From an uncultured Megasphaera sp. (GTDB lineage Bacteria > Bacillota > Negativicutes > Veillonellales > Megasphaeraceae), in assembly GCF_958350005.1 (NCBI RefSeq), contig NZ_CATWFF010000102.1:1-7397 (forward strand): DNA of 7,397 bases, written 5' to 3'. The notes beneath the pieces are model-generated. The model made no database searches. It worked only from the letters and a program-made list of their open reading frames with translations, and was not told the origin of the DNA. This document shows positions 1 through 6,120 of this stretch, piece by piece. Numbering within the stretch: the stretch's first letter is position 1; the number at the start of each line of letters is the position of its first letter. The translations under genes and the position numbers were made by a program.

Positions 1-47
1 TAAAGGCAGTCTGTACCAGTCTGCCTTTACGTCTTTTTTTGTTTTTC
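1..47 (+). terminator. Intrinsic terminator hairpin in the mntP leader (possible riboswitch expression platform)
   Basis: A perfect 9-bp stem pairs TAAAGGCAG (1-9) with CTGCCTTTA (21-29). A T/T mismatch and a further 3-bp CTG/CAG stem lie inside, closing a 3-nt loop. A T-rich tract follows (33-46: seven T, one G, five T), the normal shape of a rho-independent terminator. It ends only a few bases before the mntP ribosome binding site (52-57). It could simply end an upstream gene, but mntP would then have almost no room for a promoter, so conditional read-through is more likely. In many bacteria mntP is controlled by the yybP-ykoY Mn2+ riboswitch, which can act by antitermination. The aptamer itself would lie upstream of the window and is not visible, so the riboswitch role is inference. 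Confidence 0.8.
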
Positions 48-66
48 TGACAGGAGAGATCGCCTT

Positions 67-627
67 ATGAGTACATTTGAATTGCTGTTACTTGCCATTG
101 GCCTGTCCATGGATGCCTTTGCCGTTTCCATCTGCAAGGGACTGTCACTGGGCCGTATTCAATGGAAACACATGGTCATTGCCGGCGCCTGGTTCGGCGG
201 ATTCCAGTTTCTCATGCCGACCCTTGGCTACTATCTGGGAAATTTCTTTACTGAATTTATTATGTCTTATAACTATTGGGTCGCTTTCGTCCTCCTGACG
301 CTCATTGGCGCCAACATGATCCGCGAATCCTTTGACGAGGAAGAAGACTGTCCCGACGCAAACATGGCCATTGCCGCCATGTTTGCCCTGGCTATTGCCA
401 CCAGTATTGACGCTCTGGCCGTAGGCGTTACGTTCGCTTTTATGGATGTATCCATTATCCCTGCAGCTATATCCATTGGCTGCGTTACCTTTGCCTGTTC
501 CGCCGCCGGCGTCAAAGCAGGCAGTCTCTTCGGCCTGAAATACAAGGCCAAAGCCGAACGTATCGGCGGATTCGTCCTCATTCTCATTGGCCTGAAGATC
601 CTCCTGGAAGGACTGGGCTGGCTGTAA
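67..627 (+). CDS. mntP: Manganese efflux pump MntP
   Basis: This inner-membrane protein of the MntP (DUF204) family exports Mn2+ and protects the cell from manganese excess. The 186 residues match the usual family length. About six hydrophobic segments are visible, near residues 4-23, 36-58, 67-87, 99-124, 129-150 and 165-185. The two family signature repeats are present: SMDAFAVS with Asp16 in segment 1 and ATSIDALAVG with Asp115 in segment 4. The equivalent intramembrane aspartates are needed for function in the E. coli protein. The FQFLMPTLG motif and the C-terminal GLKILLEGL motif are also typical. A very acidic loop (residues 88-97, ESFDEEEDCP) lies between the two halves. The ATG at 67 follows AGGAGA at 52-57 with a 9-nt spacer. 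Expression is probably controlled through the terminator hairpin at 1-47. The neighbouring - strand genes are convergent and need not be functionally linked. Confidence 0.95.
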   Translation: MSTFELLLLAIGLSMDAFAVSICKGLSLGRIQWKHMVIAGAWFGGFQFLMPTLGYYLGNFFTEFIMSYNYWVAFVLLTLIGANMIRESFDEEEDCPDANMAIAAMFALAIATSIDALAVGVTFAFMDVSIIPAAISIGCVTFACSAAGVKAGSLFGLKYKAKAERIGGFVLILIGLKILLEGLGWL

Positions 628-633
628 AACCAT

Positions 634-679
634 AAAAGACCGCATCACACAGGCATCAGCCTGTATGGTGCGGTCTTTT
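634..679. terminator. Bidirectional intrinsic terminator between mntP and the EF-G-like gene
   Basis: Two 21-nt arms (634-654 and 659-679) pair around a 4-nt ATCA loop. Only one G-T wobble and one C-A mismatch interrupt the stem. The outer ends are AAAA and TTTT, so the hairpin has a U-run in both directions: TTTTACTG on the + strand and TTTTATGGTTTT on the - strand. It starts 6 nt after the mntP stop codon and lies 72 nt beyond the stop of the convergent EF-G-like gene, so it can end both transcripts. Confidence 0.93.
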
Positions 680-692
680 ACTGTATATGGCA

Positions 693-754
693 GCAAATGT
701 TCTCTCTATATAAGAAGGATTTAGCAAATGTTCTCTCTCTATAAAAAGGATTTA
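693..754. repeat. 31-bp tandem direct repeat, two copies
   Basis: Two adjacent 31-bp units (693-723 and 724-754) differ at two positions, at 708/739 (A/C) and 714/745 (G/A). The unit begins GCAAATGTTCTCTCT and ends AAGGATTTA on the + strand. Read on the - strand, each copy begins with the TAA that serves as the stop codon of the EF-G-like gene, so the gene end and the first bases of its 3' untranslated region have been duplicated. No transposon ends or terminal inverted repeats are visible. Slipped-strand or recombinational duplication is the simplest explanation. Confidence 0.9.
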
Positions 755-2827
755 TTCTTTTTTCGCTTCCTGTGCTTTGGCAATGATTTCGTCCATCAGT
801 TTTTTCGGCACTTCTTCATAGTCGAAGAAGGACATGTTGAAGGTGCCTTTACCCTGAGTCATGGACCGGAGGACCGTCACATAGCCTTTCATTTCAGCCA
901 GAGGAACCTGAGCCTTGACGACGATAATGCCCTTGCGGTTGCGGTGGTGTTCCATGCCGAGAATGCGGCCGCGGCGGCTGCTGAAATCACCCATGACATC
1001 GCCCATGAATTCTTCCGGTACGACGACGTCGACGTTGTAAATCGGTTCCAGCAGAATGGGACTCGCTTCAGGCACACCTTTTTTCAGGGCCTGCGCCGCA
1101 GCGACCTTAAAGGCCAGTTCCGACGAATCGACAGTATGGTACGAGCCGTCTTTCAGAGTCACTTTGACATTAATCATGGGATAGCCGGCAATGAGGCCTT
1201 TTTCCAGGGTTTCGCGGACCCCTTTTTCTACGGCCGGAATATACTGCCGCGGTACGGCGCCGCCGAAGATGGCATCGACGAATTCAAAGGGCTCGCCATT
1301 GGTCAGCGGTTCGATGTCCAGAATGACGTGGCCGTACTGGCCATGGCCGCCGCTCTGTTTCTTGTGCTTGCCTTCTGCTTCAGCCCGGCCTTTTATCGTT
1401 TCGCGGTATGGAATGTACACATCCTGCAATACCCCTTTGACGCCGTATTTCCGTTCCATTTTATTCAGAATGTGATCGAGGTGAACATCACCCATGCAGT
1501 GAACGACGATCTGCTTACCTTCAACGCTCTTTTCCACCTGGCACGTCGGATCTTCTTCGCTGATGCGCAGGAGCGCATTCATGAGCTTTTCTTCGTCCCC
1601 TTTCTTTTCCGGCACCATAGCTACGGTGTACAACGGATGGGGGAAGCGAATGGCATCGTAGACAACAGGCGCATCGGCACTGGCAAAGGTATCGCCTGTC
1701 CGGGCAAAAGGAAGCTTCGGCAGGACGACAATATCACCGGCGACAGCTTCCGTAACGGGGACCTGTTCTTTGCCGACCAGGGTCATGAGCTTGCTGAACT
1801 TTTCTTCTTTCTGCTGCGTCGCATTGTACAGCTTGTCCCCTTCTTTCAGGGTACCGGAAAATACGCGAACGTAGCTCAGCTTGCCGGCAAAGGGATCGAT
1901 CATGGTCTTGAATACGAATCCTGTAAAGGCCCGGTTCGGATGGACGACGACAGGATCGCCGGTCTTCACATCGGTCCCCATCATGACTTTCTGCGATGCT
2001 GCCGGCATGTACGTAATAATGCGGCGCAGCAGTTCCGCAGTGCCAATGTGCTTAATCGCACTGCCGCACATGACCGGGCAGACGCGGCCGGTCAGCATGC
2101 CCTGCCGCAGGCCTTTGCGCAGTTCTTCCAGGGTCAGTTCGTCCCCTTCCAGGTATTTTTCCAGGAGCTCGTCATCCCCTTCGGCAGCGGCTTCCATGCA
2201 CATTTCCCGCACTTCCCGGGCCTTGGCCATGTATTCAGGGGGAACCTTGATTTCTTCGCATTTGCCGCCGGACCAGTCCCAGGCTTTCATCTTGCACACG
2301 TCGATAATGCCGCGGAAATCCGTTCCTTCGCCAATGGGAATCTGCAGGGGCATGATGGCTTTGCCGAAGACGGCCCGCATCTTTTCCAGGCAGCCGAAGA
2401 AATCGGCGTGTTCTCCATCCATTTTATTGACGTAAAACATGCGGGGAAGATTCAGTTCGACACCGTAGTCCCAGGCCCGTTCCGTATCCATTTCCACGCC
2501 CGATTCAGCAGATACGACGAGGAGAATGCCGTCGCTGGCCCGCAGGGCTGCCCGCACTTCGCCGCAAAATTCCGAATACCCCGGCGTATCGATGAAGTTC
2601 AGCTTGTAGCCTTCCCATTCGCAGGGCGCAATGCCCAGTTGAATCGTAACATTTCGTTTAATTTCTTCCGGTTCGTAGTCCATGATGTGCTTGTTGTCTT
2701 TGCCTACACCTACGGCATCAACGGCGCCGCAGGCCAGGAGCAACGATTCGACAACTGCCGTCTTGCCGGCGCCGTCGTGCGAAAGTACAGCTACGTTGCG
2801 AATCTGATCACTTGTGTATTCTTTCAT
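752..2827 (-). CDS. Elongation factor G-like GTPase (EF-G-2 type paralogue)
   Basis: This 691-residue cytoplasmic translational GTPase has all the EF-G domains. The G domain carries G1 SHDGAGKT (16-23), G3 DTPGY (80-84), G4 NKMD (134-137) and a G5-like GSA (255-257). Domain II spans about 295-390, domain III about 395-470, domain IV about 475-595 with SGGHGQYG (492-499), and domain V the rest. It is not the housekeeping EF-G. The P-loop lacks the AHVDHGKT form, switch I has RNVTI in place of RGITI, and Tyr84 stands where EF-G has the catalytic His of DTPGH. These features, and the segment VSAESGV...TERAWDYG, match EF-G-like proteins such as Thermus EF-G-2, whose cellular role is poorly defined. 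The ATG at 2827 is preferred because AGGAGG (2838-2843) stands 10 nt upstream; an in-frame GTG at 2851 would place that site inside the coding region. The leader contains a hairpin that hides this site. No other ribosomal genes are nearby, unlike a str operon. Confidence 0.92.
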   Translation of the reverse strand: MKEYTSDQIRNVAVLSHDGAGKTAVVESLLLACGAVDAVGVGKDNKHIMDYEPEEIKRNVTIQLGIAPCEWEGYKLNFIDTPGYSEFCGEVRAALRASDGILLVVSAESGVEMDTERAWDYGVELNLPRMFYVNKMDGEHADFFGCLEKMRAVFGKAIMPLQIPIGEGTDFRGIIDVCKMKAWDWSGGKCEEIKVPPEYMAKAREVREMCMEAAAEGDDELLEKYLEGDELTLEELRKGLRQGMLTGRVCPVMCGSAIKHIGTAELLRRIITYMPAASQKVMMGTDVKTGDPVVVHPNRAFTGFVFKTMIDPFAGKLSYVRVFSGTLKEGDKLYNATQQKEEKFSKLMTLVGKEQVPVTEAVAGDIVVLPKLPFARTGDTFASADAPVVYDAIRFPHPLYTVAMVPEKKGDEEKLMNALLRISEEDPTCQVEKSVEGKQIVVHCMGDVHLDHILNKMERKYGVKGVLQDVYIPYRETIKGRAEAEGKHKKQSGGHGQYGHVILDIEPLTNGEPFEFVDAIFGGAVPRQYIPAVEKGVRETLEKGLIAGYPMINVKVTLKDGSYHTVDSSELAFKVAAAQALKKGVPEASPILLEPIYNVDVVVPEEFMGDVMGDFSSRRGRILGMEHHRNRKGIIVVKAQVPLAEMKGYVTVLRSMTQGKGTFNMSFFDYEEVPKKLMDEIIAKAQEAKKE

Positions 2828-2831
2828 AAAT

Positions 2832-2885
2832 AAATCGCCTCCTATAATCACGTTACCTATAGGATTCGTGATGAGGAGGCGATTT
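2832..2885 (-). promoter_or_regulatory. Inverted repeat sequestering the ribosome binding site of the EF-G-like gene
   Basis: The outer arms AAATCGCCTCCT (2832-2843) and AGGAGGCGATTT (2874-2885) are perfectly complementary over 12 bp. After an asymmetric bulge (ATA at 2844-2846 against G2873), a further 6 bp pair ATCACG (2847-2852) with CGTGAT (2867-2872), leaving a 14-nt loop. In the - strand transcript the AGGAGG Shine-Dalgarno of the EF-G-like gene lies wholly inside the stem, and its ATG is 4 nt outside. This is the expected form of a translational control hairpin. The U-rich stretch after the stem (AUUUAUUUAUG) could also allow some transcription termination. On the + strand the same repeat is followed by a T-rich tract (2883-2897) and would look like a terminator, but no + strand gene needs one here. 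The structure is seen directly; the regulatory role is inferred. Confidence 0.7.
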
Positions 2886-2915
2886 TCCTTTTTTTCCCAT
2901 GCCTTTTTTCTAAGG

Positions 2916-2944
2916 CTTCTATGAAATTTTCAAATTATTTACAA
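2916..2944 (-). promoter_or_regulatory. Weak candidate promoter for the EF-G-like gene
   Basis: On the - strand, TTGTAA (2944-2939) and TAGAAG (2921-2916) are separated by 17 nt, each matching the sigma-70 consensus at 4 of 6 positions. The spacer is AT-rich and contains the near-palindrome TGAAAATTTCA. A transcript from here would carry the whole hairpin at 2832-2885. The match is poor and could be chance; the gene may instead be read from the operon upstream, since no clear terminator follows the amidohydrolase gene. Confidence 0.22.
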
Positions 2945-2946
2945 CC

Positions 2947-4134
2947 TTACAGGACTCCCATAGCCCGGCATACGAGGGAAACCATCAGTTCTGCGCCGAT
3001 AGGCAGGCAGTTTTCATCGATGGCAAAGTGGGAATTGTGCAGCGGATATACAGGAGCTCCCGGCTTGGTGGCGCCGAGCCAGAAAAAGGCGCCCTTATAG
3101 GCCTGGAGATAGCCGGAAAAGTCTTCGGCTGTCATGGCCGGTTCTTCTGCAGCAGCCAGCGCATCGGCACCAAAGCAGGCCTTGATCGTATCCGCTACAA
3201 AAGCAGCCTGTTCCGGTGTATTAGTTACAGCCGCATAGCCCCGTTCGTATTCCAGCGTGCTTTCAGTGCCATAGGCAAGGTCCAGGCCCTGCAGGAGTTT
3301 GCCCAGCTTCGTTTCTACCGTATCCTGGGCTTCACGATGATAGGTCCGGCAGGTTCCTTCCAGTTCGACCGATCCGGCGACGATGTTATACCGCGTACCG
3401 CCGGCAATGCGGCCAAAGGTCAGTACAGCCGGATAAAGGGGATTGATCTGGCGGCTGATAATGTCCTGAGCAGCCGTAATAAACTGACCGGCAGCGACGA
3501 TGGAATCAATGCCCTGATGAGGCATTGCGGCATGGCTGGATTTGCCGCGGATGACGATGCGTACGTGATCGGAGGCAGCCATCATGGGGCCCGCTTTGAC
3601 GCCGATTTTTCCAGTCGGCAGATTGGGCCATACATGGAAGCCGTAAATGGTATCAATGCCGTCGAGAACGCCGGATTTCACCAGTGTTTTTGCTCCGCCG
3701 ACGGGAGATTTTTCTTCTGCCGGCTGGCAGACGAAGACGACAGTCCCTGCCAGTTCGTCTTTCAGCTGGCTCAGCGTATGGGCGGCACCCAGGAGAACCG
3801 TCATGTGGCCGTCATGGCCGCAGGCATGCATTTTCCCGGCGTTCTTGGATGCAAAAGGCAGTCCCGTTTCTTCGGAAATGGACAGAGCATCCATATCGGT
3901 CCGCAGAGCAATAGTCGGTCCCGGTTTGCCCCCTTTCAGCGTACCGATAACCGCATGGGTTCCGGCAACGTTTTCTTTTACATCAATGCCGAATTCCCGC
4001 AGTTTCTGTGCCATAAAGGCAGCCGTATTCACTTCTTCATTGGAAATTTCCGGATATTCGTGAATATGGCGGCGAATCTGAATCATATCGTTCATATACT
4101 GCTGTACTGCTTCTTTAATGGTCTGTTCATTCAT
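2947..4134 (-). CDS. M20D family metal-dependent amidohydrolase (N-acyl amino acid hydrolase type)
   Basis: This 395-residue protein is probably a cytoplasmic two-metal hydrolase that cleaves amide bonds of N-acyl amino acids or similar compounds. The family includes hippurate hydrolase, N-acetyl-diaminopimelate deacetylase and YxeP-like enzymes. Motifs in order are RRHIHEYPEIS (21-31), LRTDMDAL (77-84), MHACGHDGH (102-110) with metal ligands Cys105 and His107, QPAEE (137-141) with catalytic and metal-binding Glu, GFHVWP (165-170) with His167, the lid-domain SSHAAMPHQGID (199-210), and PLHNSHF (364-370) with His366. The metal site is thus complete. No signal peptide is seen. The ATG at 4134 lies 2 nt after the stop of the reductase gene, and its binding site (AGAAGGGG) lies within the end of that gene, so translation is probably coupled. 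The substrate cannot be read from the sequence; the desulfurase-like and reductase neighbours suggest small-molecule catabolism rather than lysine synthesis. Confidence 0.92.
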   Translation of the reverse strand: MNEQTIKEAVQQYMNDMIQIRRHIHEYPEISNEEVNTAAFMAQKLREFGIDVKENVAGTHAVIGTLKGGKPGPTIALRTDMDALSISEETGLPFASKNAGKMHACGHDGHMTVLLGAAHTLSQLKDELAGTVVFVCQPAEEKSPVGGAKTLVKSGVLDGIDTIYGFHVWPNLPTGKIGVKAGPMMAASDHVRIVIRGKSSHAAMPHQGIDSIVAAGQFITAAQDIISRQINPLYPAVLTFGRIAGGTRYNIVAGSVELEGTCRTYHREAQDTVETKLGKLLQGLDLAYGTESTLEYERGYAAVTNTPEQAAFVADTIKACFGADALAAAEEPAMTAEDFSGYLQAYKGAFFWLGATKPGAPVYPLHNSHFAIDENCLPIGAELMVSLVCRAMGVL

Positions 4135-4136
4135 CT

Positions 4137-6098
4137 CTATTCTACCCCTTCTTCTCCAAATGTATAGGCAGCTTCATATCCCTGCCGAATGGCCATGGCT
4201 ATGGTCCCGCCGCCATTAGCATCGCCAATTACCCGGGCGTTCGGGAACGTCTTCCGAAAGGCATCGACTACGGTGCGGCGCGGCGCAAGGCCTATGGCCA
4301 GAATTACCGTATCAGCCGATACCTGAAAGGCTTCGCCGCTATCCACCTGCGTCAGTGCAGCAAAGCCGTCGCTCACTGCCGTAAGCCGGCAACCGGCATA
4401 TACCGTCGGCTTATATGGCGTAATGCGGCTCATTTCGTCATGGAAAACGGCCGGGAAAATGCCCGTTCCCAATACAGATTTGCGGTCGACAATGGTAACA
4501 TCCATGCCGTCGCGCAGGAGCACTGCCGCTGTTTCCAGGCCCGTCAGGCCGGCGCCGACGATGAGGCACTGTCCCGTCGGCGAGGCTGCGCCAGTAAGAA
4601 CTTCTTCTGCCGTCACGACGTACCTGCTGTCTATTCCCGGCAAATCGGGAACAGACGGGGCTGCACCGCAGGCCAGAATGACGCCGGCCGGATGCAGGGC
4701 CTGTACCATGTCCGGCGTGGCCCTGGTCTGACACTGTATATCTACGTCCAGCCGTTCTATCTGCGTTTCCATAGTCTGGACAAGACGGGTAATCTGTTCT
4801 TTCAGCGGCGGTTTATCTGCTACATTCAGCATGCCGCCGACGTGCGACTTTTCTTCATACAAAACGACATGAAACTGCCGCAGCGCCAGCACGCGGGCCG
4901 CTTCCATCCCAGCCGGGCCGCCGCCGATGACGGCAACAGTGCGGCCGGCGCCGTCACGGCGCAGATCGGACAGAACATCTTCCCGAGCTGTGCGGGCATT
5001 GACGGCGCAGCGAATGGGCAGGCCCTTGCCGAGAACCCGTTCCCGGCAATAGAGACAGCCAATGCACTGGCGAATTTCATCAGCCCTGCCCAGGCGGGCC
5101 TTGTTCATAAAGGCTCCATCAGCCAGCTGAGACCGGCCCAGGCCGACAAAGTCACAGATGCCGTCTTCCAGAAGCTGTTCGGCAAATTCCGGATTTTTAA
5201 TCGTATTCGTCGCAATGACCGGAATATGGAGTGCTTCTTTATACGCTTTGGCGACGTGCTTTTTCCAGCCTGGCCGATACGAATAGGGTTCACAGTTGGC
5301 GTCGCCGTTGCGGGCACTGCCATTGCTGATATTGATGGCGTCAATACCGCACGATTCCAGGTACCTGGCAATTTCCAGCCCGTCTTCCAGCGTCAGAAAT
5401 CCCGGTTCCGGCGTCATTTCATCGCCGCACATGCGCACCATAATGGGAAAATTTCCCAGGCGGCAGCGGATCTGTTCAATAATTTCGGCAATAAAGCGGC
5501 AGCGATTTTTGACAGAGCCGCCGTATTCATCTTGCCGGCGATTATAGTACTTGCTGAAAAACTGGGCAATTAAATACCCATGGGCGCCGTGCAGCTCGAC
5601 GGCATCGTAGCCGGCTTTCTGACATCGTACAGCAGCATCGACAAACTTCTGCTGAATACGGCGAATATCGTCTTTCGTCATTTCTTTCGGCACAGGCCGC
5701 CCATCGGCAATAGGGACGGCACTGGGCGCCAGATTCTGCCGGCCTGTCAAGGCAGGGTTGGACGTGGCACCGCCGTGATGAAGCTGGGCGACGATTTTGC
5801 AGTCATACAGATGGACGGCATCGGTCAGTTTTTCCAGTTCTGACACGTGATATTCCTGAGCAGCCCGCAGATTATGGACAGACGGAATACTGTCCACATC
5901 GTCGACGCCGGTATATTCATTAATAATCATGGCAACGCCGCCTTTGGCCCGTTCCTGGTAATAGCGAATCTGCCGGTCCGTAACGATGCCGCGGCTGTCG
6001 GCCAAATCCGTAGCCATAGGCATCATGACGGCCCGGTTCTTTAATTGTAACGGGCCAATACGCCCTGGCGCAAACAACAACGGATATATCATATACAT
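4137..6098 (-). CDS. NAD(P)H:flavin oxidoreductase, 2,4-dienoyl-CoA reductase / enoate reductase type
   Basis: This 653-residue protein is a soluble flavoenzyme that probably reduces an activated C=C bond with NAD(P)H, passing electrons from FAD through an iron-sulfur cluster to FMN. Residues 1 to about 335 form the Old Yellow Enzyme TIM barrel, with VELHGAHGYLIAQF (167-180) holding His170, His173 and the candidate proton donor Tyr175, followed by NRRQDEYGGS (186-195). A cluster motif follows: Cys345, Cys348, Cys351 and Cys364. The C-terminal half has a dinucleotide-binding fold VAVIGGGPAGMEAA (388-401) and a second one CLIVGAGLTGLETAA (511-525), as in FadH, BaiCD/BaiH and enoate reductases. 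Length fits that family. Third-cysteine spacing differs from E. coli FadH by one residue. The ATG at 6098 follows GAGAGGAAGC closely; an in-frame ATG at 6092 is a possible alternative. The gene starts 22 nt after the PLP-enzyme gene and ends 2 nt before the amidohydrolase gene. The substrate is unknown. Confidence 0.93.
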   Translation of the reverse strand: MYMIYPLLFAPGRIGPLQLKNRAVMMPMATDLADSRGIVTDRQIRYYQERAKGGVAMIINEYTGVDDVDSIPSVHNLRAAQEYHVSELEKLTDAVHLYDCKIVAQLHHGGATSNPALTGRQNLAPSAVPIADGRPVPKEMTKDDIRRIQQKFVDAAVRCQKAGYDAVELHGAHGYLIAQFFSKYYNRRQDEYGGSVKNRCRFIAEIIEQIRCRLGNFPIMVRMCGDEMTPEPGFLTLEDGLEIARYLESCGIDAINISNGSARNGDANCEPYSYRPGWKKHVAKAYKEALHIPVIATNTIKNPEFAEQLLEDGICDFVGLGRSQLADGAFMNKARLGRADEIRQCIGCLYCRERVLGKGLPIRCAVNARTAREDVLSDLRRDGAGRTVAVIGGGPAGMEAARVLALRQFHVVLYEEKSHVGGMLNVADKPPLKEQITRLVQTMETQIERLDVDIQCQTRATPDMVQALHPAGVILACGAAPSVPDLPGIDSRYVVTAEEVLTGAASPTGQCLIVGAGLTGLETAAVLLRDGMDVTIVDRKSVLGTGIFPAVFHDEMSRITPYKPTVYAGCRLTAVSDGFAALTQVDSGEAFQVSADTVILAIGLAPRRTVVDAFRKTFPNARVIGDANGGGTIAMAIRQGYEAAYTFGEEGVE

Positions 6099-6120
6099 GC
6101 TTCCTCTCTATACTATGGGT

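Noticed and set aside
728..2833. A 701-codon open frame on the + strand covering the whole EF-G-like gene, starting in the 31-bp repeat after an SD-like sequence
   Set aside because: It lies in exact codon register opposite the real gene, so it stays open simply because that gene avoids TTA, CTA and TCA codons. Its translation is rich in Phe, His and Arg and resembles no protein I know. Long antisense frames at 3028-4167, 4440-5573 and 6712-7380 have the same register and the same explanation.
2827..2851. GTG at 2851 as start of the EF-G-like gene, adding 8 residues
   Set aside because: It would put the strong AGGAGG site inside the coding sequence and has only a weak AGG upstream. The ATG at 2827 has ideal context.
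2832..2897. The inverted repeat plus T-rich tract as a + strand intrinsic terminator
   Set aside because: No + strand gene reads into it; mntP already ends at the strong terminator at 634-679. The tight match to the Shine-Dalgarno on the - strand is the better explanation.
2874..2912. A + strand start: AGGAGG at 2874-2879 followed by ATG at 2899
   Set aside because: The frame stops after four codons (M-P-F-F), and the AGGAGG is the pairing arm of the hairpin.
2901..2916. Short GCCTT/AAGGC inverted repeat as a terminator for the amidohydrolase gene
   Set aside because: The stem is only 5 bp and is not followed by a T tract on the - strand.
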